A stretch of 64,000 nucleotides of DNA. It comes from Nyssa sinensis. Lineage: Eukaryota > Streptophyta > Magnoliopsida > Cornales > Nyssaceae. Each line of letters begins with the position of its first letter. Within the stretch, counting starts at the first letter, position 1. This document shows, piece by piece, positions 1-12,460 of this stretch. Below the pieces are notes generated by a model, which saw only the letters and a list, made by a program, of their open reading frames with translations, made no database searches and had not been told where the DNA came from. The stretch is from NCBI GenBank assembly GCA_008638375.1, contig CM018035.1, forward strand, positions 37,566,824 to 37,630,823. Direction: 5' to 3'. The position numbers and the translations under genes are program-made.

Positions 1-2756
1 GGTCTGAATCGACCTTAACCAAGTGACCCTTTGCTTATCAAAGCATGAAATGGACCATCCTAGGACCCCGAAAAACTACTATACACGACCTAGAGACCTA
101 GGTCTAAGCCCTCAAAACCGAGGCTATTCTTCTCGGCCCAAAAACCAAATCTTTAAATCTGACCCCTAAACCGAGATTGATGAGTTGGGAATGGAAGCTC
201 ATGTTGTAAGGGTTGCAGAGGACCAAACCTCATGCAAAATGGTTGAGAAACAAGGCCGTATGACCCAATTGTAACTCTCCACGATAATCGGTTGAAACAT
301 ACCTCCATTGTTGAATTCGATGCTTGAAAGGGATGCCAAAAGAATGACATTACTCCCAGAAACATTTTAGAACAAAAACTAGTAAGAATCGATGCATAAA
401 ACTCCACGAAATTGAAGGAGAAATTTCTGAAATTTCTAGGGCAACAGTGGCCCTATACGGGTAGGGACGATGAACAGTAACGGGTCTTGGATCGGGTCTT
501 CGGGTCGGGCCCCGACCCGGATAAAAACGGATATAACCCATAAACCAAACTGTGTCATTTTGATAACTGTTATTAAATTTTTAATATTTTAGGGCTGACG
601 TCAGCCTGACGTCAGCACATTACCCTGAACCGGTTAGAACCGGATTGGACCGGTCTGGTTCAGTTGAATATGGACTGAACCCCTTGGTTCAGTTTAAATT
701 TTCTGGAAATTACATAAAGACCCCAACAGTTTTGGGAAATTTGACTCTGGCCCAGATTCTGAAATTTTAATTCATTTATACCCCTGATAATTTAATAAAT
801 AATAAATCAAATTATTTAATTAATTTATTAATTAAATAAAAATGACCAAATTACCCCTAGGTCATTAATAGGTCAAATGAAGTCCAAATAAGTCAAATGA
901 ATAGTGTATTTTCACTATTTCAAACATTCCGGACTCAATGGTGGAGTCCGATTTGGGAAATTAAGTCCCGAAAAATACAAACACGTAGGAGTAAATGACC
1001 ATACTGCCCCTGATGATACCCGAACCCAAATACAACTAAAAGATAGTCCATTTTGACTTTGTCAGACATTCCGAACTCAACGGTGAGGTCCGTATTAGCA
1101 GATAAAGTGCCGAAAAATATAACACATGAAATTACCAAATTGCCCCTGACACTGTTTAGAACCCAAACAAAGTCCGATTGAGACGAAACTGAAAACAATA
1201 GAAACCCTGACACGTATGGGACTATACACGTGATCGGATGACAAATCGGAATCAAACTTCACAACTGTGAAATGACCAAAATACCCCTAGCCCTGTATCA
1301 AGTTAGATAACATCTGAATGAACTAAGAACTAATCCAATGAAAGCTTAAATAATTTCATGACCGGACTACCTAGAGGTAGTACACATCCTGACATCTTGG
1401 GATTATGCTATAGGATAAAAACTCAAGCCAGTCATGGAAGGGAAAAACAAGAAATTTACCATTATGTCTAAAGTCGAAAGACTAGCTAACAAGAAGCAAC
1501 AGGAGTTCATGCGACAACTATTATGGCAACAAAAGATTATAGAACGGCACATAAGTATAGCCAAAACAACCGAGGTAGTCTCCGTTCGACCGTTTATATA
1601 CAAAATGCCTACCAAGGTAATGGTCGTAGAGGCAAAATTAAAGAAACAAGAAGACACGGAAATCCTGAAAGAATGGATGCAAAGGTGATTTTCAATTATC
1701 ATAAAAGCACATAGACAGCGAGATAGTCTAACTCAGGTTAAATTTTGAATTAAAATAAACCAAGTTAAGATTCATGTGAGATTTACGAAATGTTCATAAA
1801 TTTTCTAGGATAAAGAAGGATAAGAAGAAGAGAAAGGCTTCTCAGTTAAGTCCCGTTACCACACAAGGTGAGTAACCTAGACTCCTGAATTGGTGTATAA
1901 GTACACCGTCTAGTTATTGTATTTTTAAATACTGTACTGTACTGTTCCTACTGATATACTGTCTTTCATGCTTCTACTCAATGCATGACTATATTTTACC
2001 CTGTCTGATTTCACTGTTCCGTATTGAAATGAAACTATCCTTATTTTTACTAAAGGAACAACTGACTCATGGTACCAAAATTCAGTCTTGAACACTACAT
2101 GAGCATATTGCACTGTTTAAATTGTGCATACTGTACTGTTATCCTGTTATACTGTTTTGCTCTGCTCGTGATTGAACTGTTCTGACGCTCTGATGATTTA
2201 ACTGTATCCCTGTTTAAAATGTTGTTTCAAAGAAATGTATTTAACTATATCTTCTGAAATACCTGATTCAACCACCTGTTTTATAAACAACAATGGTTTG
2301 AAACCCATGACAGGGGACCCGTGTTACTCACTGGGCTTTTTAAAGCTCACCCCTTCCCTAACATTTTTCAGGTGAGGGACCCAGCGATCAGGATTAACGG
2401 GTTGGAGACCCGGAGAACTATTTTGAAGAACTTATGAATTAACCATTTTTGTACCTAACTCCATTTCTGAATGTGATGTACTGAAACCTAAGACTCGTAT
2501 CTTTTGTAGGACAATGATGTAATAGTTAACCATGGATGTATTAATGGCTCTGCCAAGGTGTTATGCATTCCCTTAGTTCCGCTGCGACTTATATTAATTG
2601 AATGCATTGTACTTGGATGTTACTGATGAATGGCCTGTGGTTAGGATTACCGTCGGCATTTTGATTTCAAAAAAAAAAGGAAACAAAATCGATGGGTGCC
2701 TAACTGGCCGGTCGCATGCCCCTAATCCGCACAGGGTGGGTAAGGGGGATGTGACA
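1..2756 (+). mobile_element. Family C gypsy-type LTR, left end outside window
   Basis: The right edge reads ...gggggatgtgaca at 2756, the usual CA end of these LTRs in plus orientation. Just before it lies a diverged form of the terminal block seen in the other LTRs (cgcacagggtgggt). At 2325-2385 there is the shared module of a gct-cacccc block followed by tttttcaggtgagg. Between about 900 and 1300 the sequence repeats a degenerate unit containing a gtccg block, a ccgaaaaata block and a 'gcccctga' block. No coding sequence is seen. It may be a solo LTR or the 3' LTR of an element to the left. The family name C is mine. Confidence 0.72.
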
Positions 2757-3294
2757 TTGACTCTGTGGCTGTTGTTGTTTGGATTTGGGGGCACTTTCAC
2801 AAGTCTTCCATTTTTATTGTAGATATTTTGGTTTATTATTAGAGGATCTTGTTTCTTTTATTTTTTTGGTCATCCAATCTAATTTTCTAGTAATCTTAGT
2901 TTTTTCGAAAGATCCCCAAATTTCTCATTTCATTGACTAATTAATTCCCTTTATTTCTTGGAGTACTTATGTGTATTTCTGGAGTATAAAATTGACATCA
3001 CTTTAACAATTACAATACAATAAGATCTCTTTTTAGTTAGATGTCTATGAATCCTATTTTCACTTTGTACTTTTAAAATTGATTTTTAGTTCCTTATTTT
3101 CCCCAAGTTGAAATACCCACACAATTTTATATATATACATGTATATATTTAAGAATAATTACATTGACATCTTCTATAACATTTGAAAATTGCAGGAATT
3201 TCCTCGTAATATCTAATATTATACTAACATTCCTTATCAAATTTGTCGGAAGATGAATGTTAAAGAAAAACATGAATTTTTTATTTTACCTTAT
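2757..3294. other. AT-rich spacer, no gene seen
   Basis: AT-rich sequence between the family C LTR and the MITE-like repeat. No convincing exon, RNA gene or element end is visible. From about 3153 there is a partial, diverged copy of the MITE-like end that starts at 3295 (aataattacattgacatc). It may be intergenic or intronic. Confidence 0.5.
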
Positions 3295-3967
3295 GAATAA
3301 TTACATTGACATCCCCTATGATATTTGATAATTATAGGGACCTCCCCTATTGTCACGACCCAAAACCCACCCTATGCGGATCTCGTGTCGCGAGGCCGAC
3401 CCTAAGGCCATCCTACTTTTTCCATTCCTGTATCATAGTACTAATGTCACGCCCCAAATTTCTCGCGAACCCGGGGCGCGAGTAACGAGACAGAAAGAAA
3501 ATAAATTAAAGGACAATCTAAATGAATCTAACTAAACATGTTTCCATTCCCATCAATACATAGAAAATAACTTAAAGTACATTCCACCATTACAGTGTTC
3601 ACAGGTCATTCGGGCTTAAGCCCTTACATCTCAAAATGTGCCCTAGGGCCCAAAATTACTCCAAGTACTTGCTCCTATCGAGACATCACCGAGTCTCACG
3701 TAGCAGGGGCATCCTCATCTGAAATTTTGTCCCACGAATGGGTCAGCTCAACTGCTGGTACAATATAATGCTAATGCAAGAAACAAAATTAAGGGCGTGG
3801 CATGTGCAAGTGTACAGTTATATCTACATGCACAATTATAACCTACATGCCATCCAATTCATCCATACAATACATTAACAAGATTCATCACATATTCATG
3901 AATTCATTAATACAATGCAATGAAATATGCGTGACGCACCCATGCAAACTCCATGTCACACCCATGA

Positions 3968-4099
3968 CTCACTTTACAGACCTTCCCCGACGGCCTGAGT
4001 AACCAGTATGCCTCACTTTACGGACCTTCCCCGACGGCCTGAGTAACCAGTATGTCTCACTTTACGGACCTTCCTCGACGGCCTAAGTAACCAGTATGC
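3968..4099. repeat. 44-bp tandem repeat, three copies
   Basis: Three head-to-tail 44-bp units start at 3968, 4012 and 4056, each with ctcactttac, a gaccttccccgacggcct-like core and aaccagtatg. Copies differ at only a few positions. Other family B LTRs hold a single diverged unit here (for example near 12901-12968), so the expansion is specific to this LTR. Confidence 0.9.
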
Positions 4100-5189
4100 A
4101 CAACACCAAATGCTCAACTCACGCCATGTTCCAAGGAATCACACTATGCCAAGATGCTCTGATTTCACCATGCCATAATGCAATCTCAACAAGGCATCTT
4201 ATCCACATATGAAGGATGCTTTAAACAATGTATTACACCATAACAGTCCAATCACAAAATCCCTCCATCAAGGGTACATGCATACATAGTTCACTTAAAC
4301 ACATTATGCCTTAGGTTACACATTCCATAATCTCAACAATTCTTGAAAATGTAATTCACACATTATGCTAGCTCATGCGATATACACAGTCATGATCCAC
4401 GTTCTTCACTAACTTTCAAAAAGATAATAGGAAACACATAAGCATATAAGTAATCAAGTAGATATGTGAATCATCAAGTCAACATGGCAGTTATTCCTAA
4501 ACTTAATTCTATTTCTTACTTAGCACAATATATCGTACCTGATGGGTCAATCTCAACTCAGGAAAGCGTACTCATAGTATAGTGGAACCACAGTAAGAAT
4601 GTAGAAGGTCAGACCACCTTCTCCTTGCATTTCCGTGTCCCTAAAATCATAACATGTAACTCAGTCCATTTGTTACTTGAATTATGCTATTCATCAAATT
4701 TTATGTCCTCATTTTATAAGTTTCTATTTTACCAAATTAAACTCTACTGTTAAGTCTGGAATGTCGAAGAAAGTAGGTTGAGGCTTTCGTGGAATTCAAT
4801 TCGAACACTGGAGCTAAAAAGGGCAAAACGGTCATTTTTCACTTTTCACGGGTCCTTACATCTCGAGACCTCTTTTCACAAATTGGACTCCACGATTGAG
4901 TTCAGAACATTTGAAATAATAAAAATCCACAATTCTTTTATTTTAATCGAGGTTCGTTTGACTGTGTTTTGACTCAAGGGCATTTTGGTAATTTTTAAGG
5001 GTTCTACGGGTCTTTTATTTTTTTTGGGACCTCGCCTCATGTCACGGACCTCACCGTTGGCCTTAGAGGGTCCAAGATAGTAAGAAAACATATATGACTT
5101 GTCGTATTTGGGCTTCAGGCCATTTCGGAGTATTTAATTTGTAAAACAGAATAAAGTGTAATATATATTTATTAGTTGCATGAAAAGGA

Positions 5190-5265
5190 CACTTGATTGT
5201 CCTGTCCAAGCTGGCTCACGCGCTCACCCCCACGCGCTTCACCCTGGTTCGAATCTCGACCCCCA
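5190..5265 (+). other. tRNA-like module inside an LTR
   Basis: A B-box match (ggttcgaatct, 5246-5256) lies about 50 bp after cctgtccaagctggctcacg, which resembles a degenerate A-box. The stretch aligns by eye with the modules at 8331-8415 and 8480-8565. It runs antisense to its LTR. It does not fold as an intact tRNA by eye and is more likely a tRNA-derived (SINE-like) relic. Confidence 0.5.
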
Positions 5266-6086
5266 CCCTTTTTCACTCTTTTCCTTCCATTTTTCATTCT
5301 CCCCCCCCCCCCCTTTTTTTTTTTTTTTTTTTTTGAAATGTTGGGCCAAACGGCCCAATTCTTCCTTTAAATAAAAATAGGCCTCTTTTCCCCCCTTTAA
5401 CCTAAACCGGCCCAACTCCCTTTTAAACCCAACCATGCCCCAACAGGAACGACCCAAGTTGCCCCTTCCTGCGTCCCCGATTTTCCGACCACCTCTGGTC
5501 GTCTTCCCCGTCCACAGTTGACAGAGCCGTAACCAACCTCTTATTTTTCTCCCTATTTCCATGTCAGTATTTCATGATTCTTACACTAATTAAATTCTAG
5601 GGTTTCAACAAATCACCTAGGATAGTTTTCAACCTTAAACACACTGATTTTCACGGACACCCACTTCCCATCTCCAACCATGCACGTCATTATCCGGTGA
5701 GCCATTTTTATTACGTTCTCTCACTGTTTTGCTCAAATTTTGTTCCTATTCGTTTTCTGCACATCAGGGAACTATTTTCCCATCATCCAAATCAAGTTTT
5801 TGATGTCCAACTCACAAGACCCGAACCCACCTTCATGACCTACAACTGTGAATATCTCTCTCCCCCCTTAACCATTTCACTCGATTTTTCTTGCATTAGT
5901 TCACATTTTCCATACTCTGTGAGGTCCTATAACTTAAATAAACTAACATGCTTTAAAATCGTAAAACCGAACTGAACTAGGCATACCTTATTTTTCGAAT
6001 TTTTTTCTAGTACAAACCTCTCCCCTCCTCTTCTGTTCCAAGCCTTGGCCCAAGCTCTGAACTCTACAATCTCTCTAAGCTTCTCA

Positions 6087-6089
<3 letters not shown>

Positions 6090-6155
<66 letters not shown>

Positions 6156-6336
6156 ATCTCTTCTATTTCTCTCTTATCTCACGAAAACACTCATATACAC
6201 ATATCCACACGCCAAACTCCACTGCCCAGACCAGCTTAGCCTCTCCTATCTCCCTCTCATCCCATACTTCTATTTTGTCCCCTTTCATGTCTAGGTCGGC
6301 CATGCATTAAATGCAAGCTGACCTTGTGGCCCAAGC

Positions 6337-6376
<40 letters not shown>

Positions 6377-6666
6377 TTTATCTAAATGCACACACACACA
6401 CACACCACACGCAGAACCTGCTGTAGCCTCCCTTTTCTCTCTCCTCCCACTTCCCTTTCTAATCTTCCTCTCTATCTACATGGCTTGCATTTAATGCAAG
6501 CTGACTTGTGATAGATATATGTATATATATATATATTATTCACTACACATACATACCCTCAACACGTTAACCATGCATGCATATATACACATACACGGCT
6601 GCACACACAACAGATTTTGTTTGCCTTCACTAGTGACATATAATATATACATATATACACATTTAA

Positions 6667-6716
<50 letters not shown>
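6090..6716. repeat. Microsatellite cluster (CT, TA, CA)
   Basis: It contains a pure CT run at 6090-6151, a TA run at about 6340-6376, a short CA run near 6390 and a CA run passing into TA at 6670-6716. The cluster lies in the U3 side of the nested LTR. Similar CT/TA/CA runs sit at the same place in the other LTRs (for example 17157-17200 and 34796-34935). Confidence 0.9.
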
Positions 6717-8330
6717 TCCACATATAGAATTTTGCATACACATACACATCTAAAAAAAAAAATAACAATAATAATAATAATAAATAAATAAATAAAAATT
6801 TCATCCCAAAAAATTTTTTTTTTCAAATCTTTGCAACTAATATGCAATGTATTAAAAATTTAAAATAATAATCAGCGGAAGTCTTTTCTATACAATAATC
6901 AGCAGAAGTCTTTTCAATATAATAATCAGCGGAAGTCTTTCAATACATAATATGGTTCTACACTAATCAAAAATATGAACTCGACATAACCAACACCCGT
7001 GAGTGGTGAATACATGGGAGAACTAAAACATAAACTGGTACATTTCCTAAAAATGTCCTACGCTCTCAAACTCCTACTGAGGTCTTGCAGCATCGCTACC
7101 TGAAAAATGGTAAGTAAGGTGGAATGAGCTACAAAGCTCAGCAAGTAAATACAGATCTCTGACACTGGTATTGGTGATCATAAAAGAATATGAATCCATG
7201 AATAATAATATGATAGCCAATCATAAGAAAAGAGATGATGTGATAGCTAATGAGAACAGTTGTCGTGATGGCCAATGAATAGTGGGATCACAATATACAA
7301 TGAGGAGTAATGGATATAACATTAACATGGAACTCTCAACAATAATGTATCAACATAAACGTATTGCCACAATAAACCGATCACAATCAAATCAATGAAG
7401 AACGTCCTCTCAGTGTAAGATAAATCATAAGGAATAGTGTCATTCAATAATCGTAATCATATCAACCATATAAGAGATGCATTTACTCTGTTCCTCCAAT
7501 GTAGAATGCCAATGAAAAATGCCTACGAGAAATACCATTCTCGCCACTTGTCCGTTCACGGACTCGACCCTTAGGTCCCCAATCAAGTCAGAAAGCATCG
7601 GATAGATATTGTAACTGAGCACAAATCCGGTATTCATAACATATCATGATCATAAGTGATTCCATAAGAGTATAAAAATGGAATATCATATATACAGTGG
7701 AAACATAACAGTAGGACTTTCAAGCAATGGTTCAACATGATAACAATGATATAACAGTCAATCAATGTCCACAAGATAGAACAATATCACATTGTGGAAA
7801 ACAATAACATCAGGTACGCTTAAGAGTACAAGTTCGGCAATAAAGAGAATAAACTTGGCTTTGGAAACACCACATAGAAAAGAAAGTGATTTACTTACCT
7901 CTAAATGCAGTCCTATATTAGTATTACATGAGGTTGCCCTTTCCTTTTGAGTTCCCTATATATCAATAGATTCGTCTCAAAATTAATGTTATTCATCAAA
8001 TTTTATGCCTTGCTATCATAAGTATCTCTATCACTAATTTAGACTCTACCATTATGTTTGGAATGCTGAAGAAAGTCAGTTTAGGCTTTCGCGGAATTCC
8101 ATTTGGGTTCAGATAGCAATAGGGGTATTTTGGTCATTTTAGTATTTCTACGGTCTTTATTTTTTGGAGCCCCGTCTCGCAACACGGACCTCACCATTGG
8201 ATTTAAAATACTCGAGATAGTCAAAATACACTATTTATTCACTTAAATTGGACTTCGCATTATTTCACTATATTTAATTTAATTAATTTAATTTAATATA
8301 ATTTATTTATAATATATATATGCGCATTTA

Positions 8331-8415
8331 GACAGCACGGGCGTGTCTGTCAATTGGTTAGGGTTGAGGGTTTCATCCACCAGGTCCTTGGTTCGAATCC
8401 TATAGGGCGCAGTCC
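8331..8415 (+). other. tRNA-like module, first of a tandem pair
   Basis: The B-box consensus is met exactly (ggttcgaatcc, 8390-8400). Upstream, gtctgtcaattggttaggg resembles an A-box with the ttggtta D-loop. It lies just after an AT-rich tract and is antisense to the LTR. Arms do not pair as in an intact tRNA. Confidence 0.55.
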
Positions 8416-8479
8416 CTTTTCATTTTATTTTCATTTTACCTATTAGTTATATAATATATATATATATAGGGGCATAAGT

Positions 8480-8565
8480 TGACGCGGGCTTGCCTGTCAA
8501 CTTGGTTACACGCTTCACTTCCTTACCCTTGGTCCTTGGTTCGATTCGCAAGGGCAGTAGTCCCT
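8480..8565 (+). other. tRNA-like module, second of a tandem pair
   Basis: It has the same layout as the module at 8331: gcctgtcaacttggttacac, then ccttggttcgattcg with the B-box at 8538-8548, then agtccctgcg. The shared blocks suggest duplication of one tRNA-derived unit about 150 bp apart. It is antisense to the LTR. Confidence 0.5.
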
Positions 8566-10466
8566 GCGTATTTTTTTCTCACCCTTTGTAAACCAAACAG
8601 TAGCTAAGCCACTTATCCTCGTATAAGCTATCCCTGATCCCATTTCCCCAATTCTAATTCAAAATGCCTGGAACTAAACAGCCCCTTTCCCCTTTCAAAT
8701 TTAAAAACCTTAAACCCAAACGACGCAGTTTCAAGGCCATATGCCCCAACACGGTGTCGTTTCACGCTCCACTGTTCATCATCTCCCCCATTTTTCTGAT
8801 GAAGGTCCAGTAGGGTTCCGTCGCCTTCTTCGGCGTCGGTCACGTTTTTCCTATCATTTTTAACCCAATTTTAAAACAGTTCCCTTCCTCTTCCCACAAG
8901 GATACCAAATCCACCCTCAGTTCCAATTAAAAACCTTCCTAACCTCACGAATAGTGAGTCAAACAACTCCGGCCGATTTTTCGACCAACTATTCCCTTCA
9001 AATTTTGTGCCTGTTTCTGAACTGCTTCCAACCATTCTTTTCCCTAATCATCTTCTGCATTATCAAGGATTAATTCTATCCCATAAAAACAGAATTTGAT
9101 GCATAAAATGTTAAGAAACCGATTTATCTTTTATACCTGCAACTGCCCTTTTCTAGCTCATTACTAAACCTTTTTGATGATTCTTTTTGTAAAATATTCC
9201 TCATTCCATGCTTGTTTGAACCCTACTATTAAAACTAAAAAAATATGCCTAAATCATGAAAACAGAAACTGAACTTCAATTACTCGTGTGAGCTTTTGGC
9301 TCGCAGTTTCCCCCTCCTTTTCTTTTGGTTTCTCTTCTTCTTCTTCACTTCTGAATCTCAGGATCTCTCTCTGCTTTTTGGTTTCCTTTAATCATTCCTA
9401 AATTTTTCTAAATGGCCAACTCTATTTATAGAGAATTTTCACTCGGTTGCCCCCCATTTGCAGCCACCTTTTCTTTCTCTTCCTACCTTCCTTGCAGCCC
9501 TATTTGACTCCTCTTTAACCGTCCATTCATCCTCCACCATCTACGCACCAACCCTACAACATATAAATATATATATATATATATACACACACCACTTGCA
9601 GCCATAGTGTCGGCAGCCTTGCTGCCTTCACCATATCCACACACCTCACACCCACTTGACACACATACAGCACACACACACAGTCTCCTTCTCTCTTTTT
9701 CCTTTCTTCTTTTTCTTTGCTTGTCAAAATATACATATATACATACATACTTAATACCTTATACATATATATAGATATATACATATTTACATACATTATT
9801 TATACGCCTATATATATATATATACATAAATCTATTTCTAAAAGCGTATACATACACTTATTTTAATTAAGCTACGCGTGCATGAAAACGTTCACATACA
9901 TGGAATTACGTGTATGCACGTATTATGAGGCTCAGTCCTGGTTTGCTCAGGTGTCACCCGGCATTGGCTGTATAACTGACACTATTCATGTTTCAAAATC
10001 GTACAGTGCATATGATATCATGATATAAAGCTTTAAACAGCTTGGGTTACAACTGGTGTTACACTACTCGACCGGGTCTACCTCGGTATACGTGCCTTAT
10101 CCTAGGTCGGGATATTACACCTGTGATATTTGAAAAAATAAAGGAGGCCAGTGAAATATACAAGAGTATTTTAATCATATAACTTTTTTGTTGAAATCCT
10201 AACATCGTCAATGACAAATTTTGTATGAAGGAAAAATCTATATATTGTTAGTATAACAAATGAGATATTAGTGTAATTTTAGAAAATATAGAGAATGTCT
10301 CTGTAAACTTTTGATAACTCAAGGGATGTTAGTATAATTATCCCTTATATATACATTATTTTGTTTCATATGAGATGGTTTAAGAGAAAACTCAGAATAT
10401 ACTATTTTTTATTTTCCTAACTTTTCTCTCTTGTTATTTTAATTGATTTTATTAATTTAATGGCAG

Positions 10467-10527
10467 GACTGTATCGAGTTGCTTATGCCCAAGTTGGTGT
10501 TGTTGTGGGAGACTCACAAATTTTGCA
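10467..10527 (+). other. Possible 61-bp host exon
   Basis: A pyrimidine-rich tract with ttttctctcttgttatttt precedes an AG acceptor (10465-10466). A donor matching the consensus (gtgagt, 10528-10533) follows. One frame between them is open and gives DCIELLMPKLVLLWETHKFC. I do not recognise the family and see no neighbouring exon. It may be a chance match to splice signals or a relic exon of a gene interrupted by the retrotransposons. Confidence 0.25.
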
Positions 10528-11717
10528 GTGAGTCTAATGAAGCTTCTTGTTAAAGCACTTAGAACCCTTTGAAATCCATATCAACATTTATACTTCATTC
10601 TTATCACCACTGACAATGTGGGTTGGATTCCAATGGGGCATAGGAGATGTGATAAAAGTGTAGGTTTGGATGGTGGGTAATATGAGATGTTTGCAACGGG
10701 GGGTGGTAAGAGGTGTAGGTGGAGATAGTGGTTGGGTAATATGAGATGTTCTGTTATTTTAGTTTTTATTGACTTTTTGACAAAACAATAAATATTCAAT
10801 CGTAGAGTAAAATTCATTCTTTTAATCATTTTTATTAATTCTATGTGCAGTCTAATTTTCAAAATTAGAATTGCGTAACTGTCAAAAATTTCGAGAGAGG
10901 TTAGTATAATTTATTCAAAGTTGTATAATATATATATAGTAATTTTTAGAATACATTTAGATTAGAGAAGATCCAAGTTGGACAACATTTTTTTTTTGTT
11001 TTCATTTTCATTTTTTTGGAAAACGATAATAAAAAATGCGTTTGATTACTCATTTTCGTTTTTTCTTTTTTAAAACATTTTCACTATTAGATTAAAAACT
11101 AAAAACAAAAAAAAAAAATGAATTTTTGAATTTTGGAAAACAGAAACCTAAAAAGGTGTCTCTTAACTTTAATGAGATTGAGACATCGAGTTCTATTAGT
11201 TCCAAATTTCTTGGTTATTTCTCTTTAACTAGCCATCTTCTCTAGAACCTTCCATCCACATCACCCCTTCTAGATCGATGCTACTCTCCTAATCTCTTTC
11301 AAATCGATCTGTCGAGATATGTTTCATTCTTACTTGATTAATCACTTTTAGTTTTAGACAATCGGATATATATATATATATGTATGTATATGTAGAGTTA
11401 TTGATCACGATAGTTGTTGAATCCTATGGATAACGAAATTCAATAATTTATCACCGACTTTCTTTCTCCACTCGTAAAACACACTAAACTTTCCAAATTT
11501 TTCTAAACAAATTTAATCACTCTATACTTCACCTGGAATCTCTCTTTCACCTCACTCCCTCTCTAGATATATGGCTGAGATTTGCTCCTAGAAGGGACTA
11601 AACGACTTATGAAGAATAAAAATAGAGCATCTAAGGTGACAACATAAAATATAAGTAAGAAAAAGTGACCTATATTGTATTGTAAAATTATATTATTCCA
11701 TGAGCTACTTTACATGT

Positions 11718-11718
<1 letters not shown>

Positions 11719-11768
<50 letters not shown>

Positions 11769-11769
11769 T
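11719..11769. repeat. CA/TA microsatellite
   Basis: A CA run of about 36 bp passes directly into a TA run. It lies in non-coding spacer. Confidence 0.9.
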
Positions 11770-12201
11770 TACATAATTTACTAGTTTGTAATTGACGATA
11801 TTTGAAAAGTTAACATTATTTAAAACATAATTTTGTGTTGAAATAAAATTTGAAAATATATATTACAAAATTTAGGTTTGATGCTACATTAGTTATTAAA
11901 CACATTTCTTGTTTTTTTTTTCAGAAACAGTATTACTAACCAAACATATTTTTTTGTTTTTGTTTTTTAAAAAATAAACAGAAATTAGATTTCATTTTAA
12001 AAAAATTGAAAATAAAAAAAATAGAAAATGTTATCAAACACAACCTTAATTTATAATATTTTTTAAAGAATTTAAGTGTGTTTCTATTTTAGATTAGATA
12101 AGACTCTTTTTTAAAAAAGAAAAGAAAAAACAGATAATAATTTTCTTTTGAAATCATATTTATGAAATTCCAACTATTATGACTTATCGCAATATTATTA
12201 T

Positions 12202-12460
12202 GGGTAAATTACACTGAACACCTTGAGGTTTGGTGAAAATACAACTAGGTCCTTCAGGTTTGAAAAATTATATTAACCACCTTTCTGCTTTAATGTTGAT
12301 AACAAAAATCACCCTCCGTTAGTCAATAGTTAGTTAACTAAACGGAATGTTGTGATGTCATCTCATATATTTTTGTAAATACCAACTTAAACCTTTATCA
12401 AAACTTTGTTTAAAATAATAAAAATAATTTCCCCCCTTTTCTTTCTCTAACCTCTCTCTC
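12202..12460. repeat. End of a dispersed repeat starting gggtaaattacactgaac
   Basis: The sequence gggtaaattacactgaac followed by aggtttggtgaaaatacaac has the look of a common terminal sequence of dispersed plant DNA repeats, possibly Mutator-like; this is from memory and low confidence. It runs into a CT tract in which element B is inserted at 12461. The opposite end was not found right of 46635. Confidence 0.35.

Larger units (their letters stand above)
3445..6835 (-). mobile_element. Solo LTR related to family B, nested in the family A solo LTR
   Basis: It begins tgtcacgccccaaatttctc and resembles the family B LTRs at 12461, 40573 and 41726 through the cattcgggcttaagccctta block. It ends ...aatctttgca. 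The target duplication actaa is exact (3440-3444 and 6836-6840), and the host LTR reads on without loss. The last part differs from typical family B ends, so it is a diverged or rearranged member. It carries a 44-bp tandem repeat, a tRNA-like module and long microsatellites. No coding sequence. Confidence 0.85.
3351..10119 (-). mobile_element. Solo LTR of family A, interrupted by a second LTR
   Basis: It starts tgtcacgacccaaaaccc and ends ggtcgggatattaca, like the family A LTRs at 14323, 22461 and 30597, but clearly more diverged. The LTR is in two pieces, 3351-3444 and 6841-10119, about 3.37 kb together, equal to a full family A LTR. Flanks are cctat (3346-3350) and cctgt (10120-10124), a target duplication with one mismatch. 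No interior, primer site or polypurine tract adjoins it, so it is a solo LTR left by recombination. It contains three cagcggaagtc-type repeats (6873-6945) and two tRNA-like modules. Confidence 0.85.
3295..10344. repeat. MITE-like inverted-repeat element split by a solo LTR
   Basis: The left end (3295-3316, gaataattacattgacatcc) and the reverse complement of the right end (10323-10344) match imperfectly over about 22 bp. Without the solo LTR at 3351-10119 the element would be about 280 bp, a normal MITE size. The tetranucleotide ttat lies outside both ends (3291-3294 and 10345-10348), a possible target duplication. The transposon superfamily cannot be assigned. Confidence 0.4.
10345..12201. 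other. AT-rich spacer, mostly non-coding
   Basis: Mainly A/T-rich sequence with poly-T and poly-A runs and no element ends. It holds one possible exon (10467-10527), a fragment resembling the MITE-like end near 10890-10910, and a CA/TA microsatellite. It could be intron or intergenic DNA. Confidence 0.5.

Noticed and set aside
3968..4099. CRISPR-like array
   Set aside because: Units are contiguous with no spacers, and the window is plant nuclear DNA.
6519..6847. Short reading frames in both strands over TA/CA repeats
   Set aside because: They translate microsatellites (Ile-Tyr and Cys-Val runs) and have no coding character.
8331..8565. Functional tRNA genes
   Set aside because: B-boxes are good but acceptor and anticodon arms do not pair by eye, and the two units differ too much in the middle.
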